From the NCBI RefSeq assembly GCF_002855515.1, contig NZ_PKRP01000006.1:248001-312000 (forward strand): a DNA stretch of 64,000 nt, written 5' to 3'. The translations under genes were made by a program, and so were the position numbers. Source of the DNA: Rhizobium sp. TH135. GTDB taxonomy: Bacteria; Pseudomonadota; Alphaproteobacteria; Rhizobiales; Rhizobiaceae. The notes below the pieces were generated by a model. It was given only the letters and a program-made list of their open reading frames with translations, did no database searches and was not told where the DNA came from. Shown here piece by piece: positions 1 through 7,995 of this stretch. Numbering within the stretch: position 1 is the first letter of the stretch; every line of letters begins with the position of its first letter.

Positions 1-977
1 AGGCCCTGGTCGATCTCGACCTGCCTATCCCTGAGGCTTCCGGCCATGACCTGCTGGTCGAAATCAAGGCCGTCTCGGTCAATCCCGTCGACACCAAGGT
101 TCGCCGCAACCACACGCCGGCAGCCGGCGAGGCGCGCATTCTCGGCTATGACGCGGCCGGCGTGGTCAAGGCCGTCGGCTCTGACGTGACGCTCTTCAAG
201 CCCGGTGATGAGGTCTACTATGCCGGCGCGATCGGGCGCCCTGGCACCAATGCGGAATACCATCTCGTCGACGAACGTATCGTCGGCATCAAGCCGAAGT
301 CGCTGTCCTTTGCCGAGGCTGCCGCCCTGCCGCTCACCGCCATCACCGCCTATGAGGCATTGTTCGACCGGCTCAAGGTCGCCGATCCCGTGCTGGGTGC
401 CGAACGGGCAATCCTGATCACTGGCGGTGCGGGCGGTGTGGGCTCGATTGCCATCCAGCTCGCCAAGACGCTGACGGATCTCAAGGTCATCGCGACCGCC
501 TCCCGGCCCGAGACGGCCGACTGGGCAAAGTCACTCGGTGCCGATCACGTGATTGACCACAGCAAGCCGCTCGCTGAGGAATATGCAAAGCTCGGCATCG
601 GCGCACCCGCGTTCATCTTCTCGGTCACGCATTCGAGCCAGCATCGGCTGGCGATGGCCGAAATCATCGCGCCGATGGGCCGCATCTGCCTGATCGACGA
701 CTTTCCGGAAGGGTTCGACATTCTCGCCTTCAAGATGAAGGTCGTGTCGCTGCATTGGGAGTTCATGTTCTCGCGTCCGATGTTCCAGACGCCTGACATG
801 ATCGAGCAGCACAAGCTGCTGACGCATGTCGCTGAGCTGATCAACAGCGGCAAGATCCGCACGACGCTCGACACGGTGCTGGGGCCGATCACGGCGGAGA
901 ACTTGCGCAAGGCGCATGCCATCATCGAAAGCAACCGGGCGCGCGGCAAGATCGTGTTAGAAGGCTTTCCGGCCTGA
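1..977 (+). CDS. Zinc-type medium-chain alcohol dehydrogenase/quinone oxidoreductase, 5' end cut off
   Basis: The reading frame is open from base 3 to the stop at 975-977, giving 324 visible residues; only about 10-20 N-terminal residues should be missing for this family. The visible part has the GroES-like fold (VSVNPVDTKVR, LGYDAAGVV, GDEVYYAG) followed by a Rossmann domain whose dinucleotide loop is GGAGGVGSIA near visible residue 141. These are marks of the NAD(P)H-dependent zinc-binding alcohol dehydrogenase family / quinone oxidoreductase group (MDR superfamily). The structural-zinc cysteines of true alcohol dehydrogenases are absent, so a zinc-independent quinone or enone reductase is more likely. 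An HxlR regulator follows in the opposite direction, a pairing often seen with such reductases. Substrate unknown. Confidence 0.9.
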   Translation, partial: ALVDLDLPIPEASGHDLLVEIKAVSVNPVDTKVRRNHTPAAGEARILGYDAAGVVKAVGSDVTLFKPGDEVYYAGAIGRPGTNAEYHLVDERIVGIKPKSLSFAEAAALPLTAITAYEALFDRLKVADPVLGAERAILITGGAGGVGSIAIQLAKTLTDLKVIATASRPETADWAKSLGADHVIDHSKPLAEEYAKLGIGAPAFIFSVTHSSQHRLAMAEIIAPMGRICLIDDFPEGFDILAFKMKVVSLHWEFMFSRPMFQTPDMIEQHKLLTHVAELINSGKIRTTLDTVLGPITAENLRKAHAIIESNRARGKIVLEGFPA

Positions 978-994
978 GCCTCGGCGCGTTGCGG

Positions 995-1015
995 GGCCGC
1001 CCTTTTCGGGCGGCC
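995..1015. terminator. Bidirectional hairpin between convergent genes
   Basis: GGCCGCCC (995-1002) pairs perfectly with GGGCGGCC (1008-1015) around a 5-base loop. It lies between the stops of the dehydrogenase and of the convergent HxlR gene. There is no long T run, so this is an inferred bidirectional terminator. Confidence 0.6.
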
Positions 1016-1028
1016 ATCGTTGCCGGCG

Positions 1029-1436
1029 TCAGGCCGCCGAGCGCATGATGGCTTCACTGCCAACAGGCATCTGGCAAGGCTTCAGTGCGGCGTCTTCCAC
1101 GGCAACGAGATTTTCCTGGCCCCAGCGGCCGAGGGCCTGGATGACCGGCTCGAGGCTGCGGCCGAGCGGGGTCAGCGAGTAGTCGACGCGGGGCGGTACG
1201 ACCGGATAGACGGTCCGGGCGACGAGGCCCGCGACTTCCATTTCGCGCAGCTGCTTGGACAGCGTGCGGTGGGTGATCGTGGACAGGAGCTTGACCAGTT
1301 CGTTGAAGCGAAGGACCTCGTCACGCAGAAGATGATGGAGGATGACACCCTTCCATTTTCCGTCGAGGAGCTGGAGGGTCGCCTCGATCTGGCATCCACC
1401 AAGGTCGGATAAGCCGGATTTTGTCTCGCGAGCCAT
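1029..1436 (-). CDS. HxlR-family winged-helix transcriptional regulator
   Basis: 135 residues. The sequence has the HxlR signature: an N-terminal Cys (GGCQIEATLQLLDGKW), the helix-turn-helix stretch RFNELVKLLSTITHRTLSKQL and the wing PPRVDYSLTPLGRSLEPV. HxlR proteins are small MarR-like DNA-binding dimers, several of which sense reactive aldehydes, quinones or thiol stress through the N-terminal Cys and control nearby reductases. Here the gene is convergent with a quinone-oxidoreductase-like gene, so a functional link is plausible but not shown by the layout. The N-terminal Cys corresponds to the sensing Cys of HypR/YodB-type members. The family call is secure; the inducer is unknown. Confidence 0.93.
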   Translation of the reverse strand: MARETKSGLSDLGGCQIEATLQLLDGKWKGVILHHLLRDEVLRFNELVKLLSTITHRTLSKQLREMEVAGLVARTVYPVVPPRVDYSLTPLGRSLEPVIQALGRWGQENLVAVEDAALKPCQMPVGSEAIMRSAA

Positions 1437-1741
1437 TCAAATTTCCTTCTCAAATCTCGACACGTCGACCGAGACGCGTCTGTTCCCACTTAGTCCTGAC
1501 CGGCGAAAGCGGAAAGCCTCAAACCGGTCGGATTTGGTCGACACAGCGTCAACACCTGCTTCGACGCGCGACGGCACCGAAAAGTTTCACTGCGGGGAGA
1601 TTGGGGCGAAGTCGCGAGGCGGAAAGACCGATTTCGCACTCGTGAGTTTGCGTGACAGGAGAGTGTCACGGACCGATCAAAAACGCGTGGCGCTGGTCGC
1701 GAGACCAGCGCCATTCAAAATCCTAGGGGTTTATGCGGCGA
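1437..1741. other. Intergenic region without a convincing gene
   Basis: This stretch lies upstream of the HxlR gene and downstream of the L,D-transpeptidase. It must hold the HxlR promoter, but I see no clear -35/-10 pair. The only structured element is the terminator hairpin at 1690-1713. Short open frames here have no coding character. Confidence 0.5.
1680..1713 (-). terminator. Rho-independent terminator of the L,D-transpeptidase gene
   Basis: A perfect 10-bp stem, GGCGCTGGTC (1690-1699) with GACCAGCGCC (1704-1713), encloses a 4-base loop. On the minus strand it is followed closely by a T run (bases 1680-1684). It lies 28 bases past the stop of the minus-strand gene. Confidence 0.8.
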
Positions 1742-2356
1742 TCAGGCCTGCATGACCACGACCTTGGAGCCGACGTCGACGCGGGCGTAGAGATCGATCA
1801 CATCGTGGTTCATCATGCGCACGCAGCCGGACGACATGGCCTGGCCGATCGACCAGGGCTGGTTGGTGCCGTGGATGCGGAACATGGTGTCGTTGCCGCC
1901 GCGGTAGAGATACATGGCGCGGGCGCCGAGCGGGTTGTTCGGGCCGCCGGGCAGACCGCCTGCATATTTCAGGTTCTTTTCCGGATCGCGGCGGATCATG
2001 TTCGGCGTCGGTGTCCAGGTCGGCCATTCGGCCTTGCGACCGACATAGGCGTTGCCGGCAAGCGCCAGACCCGCGCGGCCAACACCGATGCCGTAGCGCA
2101 TGGCGCGGCCACCGCCCAGCACGTAGTAGAGCCGGCGCTCGGGCGTATTGACCACGATCGTGCCTGCCGGATGCGATGTCTCATAGGCCACTTCCTGGCG
2201 GCGCAGCTCAGGCTTGATCTTTTCGAGCGGTACCTTCTTCAGCGGAAAAGGTTCATCCGGGATATCGCCATACATGGCCTGCTGGTTGGGAACGGACTGG
2301 CAGCCGGCCAGGAAAAGCGGCAGGCCGAACAGGAGACCGCGGCGGGAAATGGTCAT
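1742..2356 (-). CDS. L,D-transpeptidase (YkuD domain) lipoprotein
   Basis: 204 residues. It starts with a short charged segment and a hydrophobic helix ending in LAGC (Cys19), a lipobox, so it is probably an envelope lipoprotein. The YkuD catalytic motif is complete: HGTN (His162) and SSGCVRM with Cys178 as nucleophile. L,D-transpeptidases form 3-3 cross-links in peptidoglycan or attach proteins to it; in Rhizobiales polar growth depends strongly on this class of enzyme. The domain occupies roughly residues 65-203. A perfect CtrA-type box lies about 55 bases upstream and a strong terminator follows, so the gene is probably a single transcription unit. Which of the many paralogues it is cannot be told from sequence alone. 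Confidence 0.95.
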   Translation of the reverse strand: MTISRRGLLFGLPLFLAGCQSVPNQQAMYGDIPDEPFPLKKVPLEKIKPELRRQEVAYETSHPAGTIVVNTPERRLYYVLGGGRAMRYGIGVGRAGLALAGNAYVGRKAEWPTWTPTPNMIRRDPEKNLKYAGGLPGGPNNPLGARAMYLYRGGNDTMFRIHGTNQPWSIGQAMSSGCVRMMNHDVIDLYARVDVGSKVVVMQA

Positions 2357-2410
2357 GATTCAGGCGTCCTCGGGATACGATTCGTTGTCCAGGAGCCTAG
2401 AAATTTATGG

Positions 2411-2425
2411 TTAATGGCGGGTTAA
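2411..2425. promoter_or_regulatory. Candidate CtrA box upstream of the L,D-transpeptidase
   Basis: The sequence is TTAA-N7-TTAA (TTAA at 2411-2414 and 2422-2425), the full CtrA consensus of alphaproteobacteria. It lies 55 bases before the minus-strand start codon. This suggests cell-cycle control of this peptidoglycan enzyme; binding is inferred, not shown. Confidence 0.5.
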
Positions 2426-2500
2426 ATCTGAGGGTCGCCGTTAAGAGAGATGGCGAAGATGGGGCAGCCGGCAGCCATGCTCGCCCCAGCCATCAGATGC

Positions 2501-2527
2501 AAAAAGGGCGGCCTTTCGGCCGCCCTT
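2501..2527 (-). terminator. Rho-independent terminator of ETF-QO gene
   Basis: AAGGGCGGCC (2504-2513) pairs with GGCCGCCCTT (2518-2527) around a 4-base loop, and the minus strand continues in a T run (2501-2505). It is placed after the duplicated 3' end of the gene. Confidence 0.85.
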
Positions 2528-2535
2528 CAAGAAAA

Positions 2536-2643
2536 TCACATGTTCGGATAGACCGGCCCTTCACCGCCAAGTTCCCGGCGGCGGTCCGTGCGGGCCTGCC
2601 TCCCGAACATTTACATGTTCGGATAGACCGGCCCTTCGCCGCC
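2536..2643 (-). repeat. 75-base in-frame duplication of the ETF-QO 3' end
   Basis: Bases 2536-2568 and 2611-2643 are 31/33 identical and are exactly 75 bases apart. Both copies encode GGEGPVYPNM plus a stop (TAA in the upstream copy, TGA in the downstream one) in the same frame. Between them is a short segment with GTTC...GAAC ends. Confidence 0.85.
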
Positions 2644-4275
2644 TTGGGGCGGTACCCAGGTGATGTTCTGGTTCGGGTCCTTGATATCGCAGGTCTTGCA
2701 GTGGACGCAGTTCTGGGCGTTGATGACGAAGGTTTCCTCGCCATCCTTCTCTACCCACTCATAGACGCCCGCCGGACAGTAGCGCGTCGAAGGGCCTGCA
2801 TAGATGCCCAGCTCGGAACGCTTCTGCAGGTCCATGTCCTTGACCTTCAGATGGACCGGCTGATCCTCTTCGTGGTTAGTGTTGGACAGGAAGACCGAGG
2901 AGAGGCGGTCGAAGGTCAGCACACCATCCGGCTTCGGATAGGCGATCGGCTTGTGCTGCGCTGCCGGCTCGAGCGATGCCGCATCGGTCTTGCCGTGCTT
3001 CAGCGTGCCGAAGAAGGAGAAGCCGAGGAGCTGATTCATCCACATGTCGATGCCGCCGAGGCCAACGCCAAGCGCCGTGCCGAGCTTGGACCAGAGCGGC
3101 TTGACGTTGCGGACCCGCTTCAGGTCTTTGCCGATATCGGTCGAGCGCCATTCGTTCTCGATCTCGATCGGCTCGTCATTGGCGCGGCCGGCTGCAATCG
3201 CCTCAGCGATCTTCTCAGCCGCCAGCATGCCGGAGAGCACAGCGTTGTGAGAGCCCTTGATGCGGGGCACGTTGACGAGACCGGCGGAACAGCCGATCAG
3301 CGCGCCGCCCGGGAACGACAGCTTCGGCACCGACTGGTAGCCGCCTTCGGTGATGGCGCGGGCGCCGTAAGAGAGACGCTTGCCGCCTTCGAAGGTCTTG
3401 GCGATCGCCGGATGCGTCTTGAAGCGCTGGAATTCTTCGAAGGGGTAGAGATAGGGGTTTTTGTAGTTCAGGTGCACGACGAAGCCGACGGCGACCATGT
3501 TGTCTTCGAGGTGGTAGAGGAAGGAGCCGCCACCGGTCTTCATGCCGAGCGGCCAGCCGAAGGAGTGCTGCACGAGGCCCGGCTTGTGGTGCTCGGGCTT
3601 GACCTGCCAGAGCTCCTTAAGGCCGATGCCGTACTTCTGCACATCGCTTTCGCGCGAGAGGTCGAACTTGGCGATCAGCTGCTTGGCGAGCGAGCCACGC
3701 ACGCCTTCAGAGATCAGCACATATTTGCCGAGCAGTTCCATGCCGCGGGTATAGGCCGGGCCCGGCTCGCCGTTCTTCTCGATGCCCATGTCGCCGGTCG
3801 CGACGCCGATCACCGCGCCCTCATCGTTGTAGAGCACTTCCGCTGCTGCAAAGCCCGGATAGATTTCGACGCCGAGCGCTTCTGCATGGGCGCCCAGCCA
3901 ACGACAGACATTGCCGAGCGAGACGATGTAGTTGCCGTGATTGTTCATCAGCGGCGGCATCAGCATGTTGGGCAGGCGGATGGAGCCGGCGGGTCCAAGG
4001 AAGAGGAACTGGTCGTCGGTGACTGCGGTCTTGAACGGGTGATCGGCCTCTTCGCGCCAGCCGGGGATCAGCTTGTCGACGCCGATGGGATCAACCACGG
4101 CACCGGACAGGATATGCGCACCGACTTCGGCGCCCTTTTCGAGCACGACGACGGTCAGGTCCGGATTGACCTGCTTCAGCCGGATCGCAGCCGACAGACC
4201 GGCCGGGCCTGCGCCCACGATCACGACGTCGAATTCCATGCTTTCGCGTTCAGGCAGTTCCATCTCGGTGCTCAT
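2611..4275 (-). CDS. Electron transfer flavoprotein-ubiquinone oxidoreductase
   Basis: 554 residues, the usual length for ETF-QO. It passes electrons from reduced ETF (fed by acyl-CoA and other flavin dehydrogenases) to membrane ubiquinone. The N-terminal FAD loop is GAGPAGLSAA near residues 21-30. The C-terminal part holds the 4Fe-4S ligands: one Cys in YCPAGVYEW and three in CVHCKTC, followed by the conserved ending NITWVPPQ. The promoter region (4394-4422) has a palindrome inside the -35/-10 spacer that resembles the LiuR operator of branched-chain amino acid catabolism, a regulon that commonly includes this enzyme. After the stop, the last ten codons are duplicated in frame, so readthrough would add 25 codons. 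Confidence 0.97.
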   Translation of the reverse strand: MSTEMELPERESMEFDVVIVGAGPAGLSAAIRLKQVNPDLTVVVLEKGAEVGAHILSGAVVDPIGVDKLIPGWREEADHPFKTAVTDDQFLFLGPAGSIRLPNMLMPPLMNNHGNYIVSLGNVCRWLGAHAEALGVEIYPGFAAAEVLYNDEGAVIGVATGDMGIEKNGEPGPAYTRGMELLGKYVLISEGVRGSLAKQLIAKFDLSRESDVQKYGIGLKELWQVKPEHHKPGLVQHSFGWPLGMKTGGGSFLYHLEDNMVAVGFVVHLNYKNPYLYPFEEFQRFKTHPAIAKTFEGGKRLSYGARAITEGGYQSVPKLSFPGGALIGCSAGLVNVPRIKGSHNAVLSGMLAAEKIAEAIAAGRANDEPIEIENEWRSTDIGKDLKRVRNVKPLWSKLGTALGVGLGGIDMWMNQLLGFSFFGTLKHGKTDAASLEPAAQHKPIAYPKPDGVLTFDRLSSVFLSNTNHEEDQPVHLKVKDMDLQKRSELGIYAGPSTRYCPAGVYEWVEKDGEETFVINAQNCVHCKTCDIKDPNQNITWVPPQGGEGPVYPNM

Positions 4276-4601
4276 TCGTCATTCCTCGCCAGGCGGTGCT
4301 TTCCGCCTTCCTCCTTGACAAAACCCAGCCGGATTGTCGAGCCGAAGCGCGACGCGCCAAGGCGCAAATTCCGGCAGGGCGGTGTGAAGTCGCAGAATAT
4401 CTTACGTGCACGTAAGGGTCAATGCGACGATTTCGCAGCGTTGGGTGAAGCCCTTCGCTGACACTCGGCCCCCGCCCTTCCAACGAAAAGTGCGGTGACC
4501 TGTTCCGCCTGCGTCAAATCCTGTCGCTCGCCAAAATCTGCCTTTGAACCCTTCCCCGCTTTGTCGCAGTCTCTGCCAAAACGCCAGCAGGGGAACACGA
4601 C
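4276..4601. other. Divergent promoter region
   Basis: This region separates ETF-QO (minus) from the 3-hydroxyisobutyrate-dehydrogenase-like gene (plus). It holds the ETF-QO promoter and a 16-bp palindrome. I see no gene and no clear promoter for the plus-strand gene, which has a weak purine-rich stretch (agcagggga) before its ATG. Confidence 0.6.
4394..4422 (-). promoter_or_regulatory. ETF-QO promoter with LiuR-like palindromic operator
   Basis: On the minus strand: TTGACC (-35, 4417-4422), a 17-base spacer, TATTCT (-10, 4394-4399). The spacer is almost entirely the perfect palindrome CTTACGTGCACGTAAG (4401-4416). MerR-family activators such as LiuR bind in the spacer, and TTACG-CGTAA half-sites match the LiuR type. 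The regulator is inferred. Confidence 0.55.
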
Positions 4602-5513
4602 ATGGCATTCACTTATGGTTTCATCGGGCTCGGCCATCTCGGCCGCCACCTCGCCGGCAGTCTGGTCAGGGCGGGCTTCACCGTAGTTGTCAATGATCTC
4701 GATCCCGACAATGCCAAGGAGCTTGTCGCCGCCGGGGCGCGGTTTGCGGCAGATCCTCAAGCGGTGGCCGAAGCCGTCGATGCCGTCATCACCTGTCTGC
4801 CCTCTCCGAAAGTCAGCGAACGGGTGCTGACCGGCGAGCGCGGCATTCTGAAAGGCCTCAAACCCGGCGCCACCTGGATCGAGATGAGCACGCTCGACGA
4901 GCAGGAAGTCCTGCGCCTCGGCAAGGTCGCCGCCGATGCCGGCGTGCGCACGCTGGAATCGCCCGTCACCGGCGGCGTGCATCTGGCCGCCTCCGGCGAG
5001 ATCACCGTGATCATCGGCGGGGACAGCGACCTCTACGATCTGCATCTCCCGGCCTTCCAGGCCATGGGCAAGCAGATCTTCCGCGCCGGGCCGCTCGGCA
5101 AGGCAGCGGTGATAAAGGTCATCACCAACATGCTCGCCTTTATTCACCTGATCGCCACCGGCGAAGCGCTGATGCTGGCAAAGAAGGGCGGCATCGACCT
5201 CACCGACGCCTTCAACATCATCAAGGCCTCCTCGGGCAACAGCTTCGTGCACGAGACCGAAGGCCAGGTGATCCTGAACGGCAGCTACAACATCAATTTC
5301 ACCATGGATCTCGCCGTGAAGGACCTCGGCTTCGCACTCGGCTTCGGTCGCGAGTTTGGCGTGCCGCTCGACCTCGCAGGCCATGCCCTGCAGACCTTCA
5401 TCCGCGCCCGCGTAGCCTATGGCGGCGACGCTTGGTCGTCGCAGGTGGTGAAACTTCTGGAGGACGCCACCGGCACGGACCTGCGTGCACCCGGCTTTCC
5501 GGCGGAGCTCTGA
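4602..5513 (+). CDS. NAD(P)-dependent oxidoreductase, 3-hydroxyisobutyrate dehydrogenase family
   Basis: 303 residues, typical for beta-hydroxyacid dehydrogenases. The N-terminal Rossmann loop is GFIGLGHLG (residues 5-13). The family substrate motif appears as SPVTGGVHLAASGEI near residues 121-135, where the usual consensus is DAPVSGG, and the catalytic Lys lies in AAVIKVITNML near residue 170. Members oxidise 3-hydroxyisobutyrate, tartronate semialdehyde, 6-phosphogluconate-like acids or sulfolactaldehyde. It is followed within 90 bases by a GlcD-type flavoprotein and then an SDR, all on the plus strand, which suggests a small catabolic unit for hydroxy acids. Substrate not assignable. Confidence 0.92.
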   Translation: MAFTYGFIGLGHLGRHLAGSLVRAGFTVVVNDLDPDNAKELVAAGARFAADPQAVAEAVDAVITCLPSPKVSERVLTGERGILKGLKPGATWIEMSTLDEQEVLRLGKVAADAGVRTLESPVTGGVHLAASGEITVIIGGDSDLYDLHLPAFQAMGKQIFRAGPLGKAAVIKVITNMLAFIHLIATGEALMLAKKGGIDLTDAFNIIKASSGNSFVHETEGQVILNGSYNINFTMDLAVKDLGFALGFGREFGVPLDLAGHALQTFIRARVAYGGDAWSSQVVKLLEDATGTDLRAPGFPAEL

Positions 5514-5602
5514 GAGGGACCGACAGGTCGGGAAAGGCCGTGGGGTGACTTGCGGCGACAAAGCTTTACGGCGAAGAAGGCGCAAACAGATCAGGCTTGC
5601 CC

Positions 5603-7006
5603 ATGTCTTCGCATACGACCTTCTCGCCCCATGACCTTGCCCACGCGCTTGACGGCCTGCATCCGGACCTCCGGATTCTCGGCCCCGACGCCCTCGCCGG
5701 CCGGCATCCCGGTGAAGACCCGGCGAACCTGAATGCCGGCGTGATGGCGCAGCCTGGCTCAACGGAAGCGGCTGCGGCGTTGATTTCCTGGTGCCGGGCG
5801 AACCGTGTCCCCATCGTCCCGCAGGGAGGCTTGAGCGGTCTCGTCGGCGGTGGCGCAAGTCGGGCCGGAGAGGTTCTCCTGTCCACTGCCCGGCTCAATC
5901 GGATCCTTACCATCCATGCCGACGAAGAGACCGTCGAGGTAGAAGCCGGCGTTTCACTGGAGGCCCTGCAGGCATCGCTCGCACCCCATGACCTCACCAC
6001 CGGCATCGATCTCGGTTCGCGCGGGTCGGCGACCATCGGCGGCATGGTGTCGACCAATGCCGGCGGCATTCTCGCCTTCCGCAATGGAGTGATGCGCCAC
6101 CAGATCCTCGGGCTGGAAGCCGTGCTGCCTTCAGGCGAGGTATTTTCGGACATGACCCGGGTGGTGAAGGTCTCCGCCGGCCCTGATATGAAGCAGCTTT
6201 TCATCGGCGGAGAAGGCGCTTTCGGCTTCGTCACCCGGGTCGTCATGAAGGTCGAGCCGATCCGACCGCATCGCGCGGTTGCCCTGCTCGGCGTCGCGGA
6301 TGCTTCTCGTGCGCTGCAGGTCGCCGCAAGGCTGCGCCGGCATCCGGCACTTCTGCTCGAAGCCGCCGAGATGATGTGGCCGCGCTACGTGCGCGATCAT
6401 GCGGCCCTGAAGAGCTTCGACCTCTCCTGGCTTGAAGACGATGCCGCCGTGCTTCTGGTCGAAGTCTCCGGTGAGACGATGGAAGCGGCCACGACATTGC
6501 TGGAAGACGAGCTTGCCTCCCTCTGGGAAGAAGCAGATCTCAAGGGCGGGATCGTTGCCCAGTCCTCCGACCAGGCCCGCCGCTTCTGGGACCTGCGCGA
6601 GGATTCGGGCTTCTATTTCGCGGAATTCCCCAATGCGCCGTCCTTCGACGTCTCGATGCCGCCGTCGGCGCTCGATGCCTATGTGGCTGACCTCACCGAG
6701 GGCCTCGCCGCCATCGGCAACGGCCTCGACGCCTATGTCTACGGCCATATCGCCGATGGCAATCTGCATATCGCCATCGCAGCCCCGGGTCCCCTGCCCC
6801 CAGACATGAAGGCGCTTGCGGAAGACGCCGTCTATACCGGCATTCACGCCTCCGGCGGCAGCTTCTCCGCCGAACACGGTGTTGGCCTGGACAAACGCGC
6901 CGCTTATCTCACCCATGTCGATCCGGTCAAACAGGCGCTTTCCCTGCAGTTCAAGGCGATGCTCGATCCGGACATGCTCTTCAACCCGGGCAAGGTCCCG
7001 TTCTGA
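5603..7006 (+). CDS. FAD-binding oxidoreductase, GlcD / D-2-hydroxyglutarate dehydrogenase type
   Basis: 467 residues from ATG 5603; a TTG two codons upstream (5597) is also in frame and neither has a decisive ribosome site. The N-terminal FAD_binding_4 domain has PQGGLSGLVGGG and STNAGGI; the C-terminal FAD-oxidase domain has GHIADGNLHIAI and the flavin-site motif SAEHGVGLDKR, ending MLFNPGKVPF. These features match D-2-hydroxyglutarate and D-lactate dehydrogenases and glycolate oxidase subunit D. Such enzymes oxidise D-2-hydroxyacids and pass electrons to a quinone or to ETF, which fits with the ETF-QO gene nearby. It sits between two dehydrogenases on the same strand. Confidence 0.93.
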   Translation: MSSHTTFSPHDLAHALDGLHPDLRILGPDALAGRHPGEDPANLNAGVMAQPGSTEAAAALISWCRANRVPIVPQGGLSGLVGGGASRAGEVLLSTARLNRILTIHADEETVEVEAGVSLEALQASLAPHDLTTGIDLGSRGSATIGGMVSTNAGGILAFRNGVMRHQILGLEAVLPSGEVFSDMTRVVKVSAGPDMKQLFIGGEGAFGFVTRVVMKVEPIRPHRAVALLGVADASRALQVAARLRRHPALLLEAAEMMWPRYVRDHAALKSFDLSWLEDDAAVLLVEVSGETMEAATTLLEDELASLWEEADLKGGIVAQSSDQARRFWDLREDSGFYFAEFPNAPSFDVSMPPSALDAYVADLTEGLAAIGNGLDAYVYGHIADGNLHIAIAAPGPLPPDMKALAEDAVYTGIHASGGSFSAEHGVGLDKRAAYLTHVDPVKQALSLQFKAMLDPDMLFNPGKVPF

Positions 7007-7098
7007 TCACCGTTCATCCACAGATGGTCGGGCTTCCGATCCAGTCGCCCGCCCGATAGACTGCTCGCAAAGACATGACATCAAGGAAGGATACTCCC

Positions 7099-7884
7099 AT
7101 GGATCTCGGCATTTCCGGCAAACGCGCCCTCGTGCTCGCCGCCTCGCGCGGCCTCGGCCTCGGCATCGCCAAGGCGCTCGCGGCCGAAGGCTGCCATGTG
7201 CTGATCTGCGGGCGCACGGAAGACAAGTTGAAGGCGAATGTCGAGGCGATCAGGGCTGCCGGCGGCAAGGCAGATTATGTCGTGGCCGACATTGCCGATG
7301 CCCATTTCGTCGATCAGATGCTGCATGCGGTTCATCATACGCTCGGCGGCATCGACATCCTCGTCAACAATACCGGTGGACCGACGCCCGGCACCGTCGA
7401 GGATATGGATGCAGAAAAGCTCTATAATTTCTTCCAGTCGATGGTGGTGCGGGTCATCACGCTCACCAATGCCTTGGTGCCCTTGATGAAGACGCAAGGC
7501 TTTGGCCGCATCCTCACCGTCGCCTCCTCCGGCGTCTTCGAGCCGATCCCCAATCTTGCGCTGTCCAACACGCTGCGCGGTGCGCTGGTCGGCTGGAACA
7601 AGACGCTGTCCTCGGAGCTCGCCTCCTATGGCGTGACGGCCAACATGCTCCTGCCGGGCCGCATCCATACCGACCGGATCGATGAACTCGACGGGGCCAA
7701 TGCCAAGCGCACCGGTCGCAGCCTGGACGAGGTCCGCTCCGCTTCGGTGAAGTCGATCCCCGCTCAGCGGCTCGGTCGCGTCGAAGAGTTCGCCGCCGCC
7801 GGCGCCTTCCTCTGCTCGGTCCCGGCGAGCTATATCACCGGCACCATGCTGCGCGTCGACGGCGGTGCGGCCCATTCGATCTGA
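7099..7884 (+). CDS. SDR-family oxidoreductase lacking the YxxxK pair
   Basis: 261 residues. The start at 7099 is chosen because AAGGAAGG (7083-7090) lies 8 bases before it; an upstream ATG at 7075 has none. The cofactor loop is AASRGLGLGIA, followed by NNTGGP (classical NNAG) and the catalytic Ser in VASSGV. Where classical SDRs carry Y-x3-K this protein has S-N-T-L-R (in PNLALSNTLRGA). The C-terminal ITGTMLRVDGGAAHSI is typical of the fold. SDRs annotated as 3-oxoacyl-ACP reductase-like with this SNTLR form are known, but their chemistry is unclear. It may be a non-classical reductase or a binding protein. It probably follows the flavoprotein gene in one transcript. Confidence 0.9.
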   Translation: MDLGISGKRALVLAASRGLGLGIAKALAAEGCHVLICGRTEDKLKANVEAIRAAGGKADYVVADIADAHFVDQMLHAVHHTLGGIDILVNNTGGPTPGTVEDMDAEKLYNFFQSMVVRVITLTNALVPLMKTQGFGRILTVASSGVFEPIPNLALSNTLRGALVGWNKTLSSELASYGVTANMLLPGRIHTDRIDELDGANAKRTGRSLDEVRSASVKSIPAQRLGRVEEFAAAGAFLCSVPASYITGTMLRVDGGAAHSI

Positions 7885-7995
7885 CGATCGGGGCTTACTC
7901 TTCAGGCGGCCAAATTCGCATTGCCTAAAATTCGAATAATCGACTGAACGGGTTGGAAATCTCTTGCGTTTACTCCAAAGCGAGAAACCTGGGAG

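Noticed and set aside
2407-4461. 684-codon open frame on the plus strand
   Set aside because: It is antisense to the well-supported ETF-QO gene, reads His/Asp/Arg-rich shadow protein, and has no domain.
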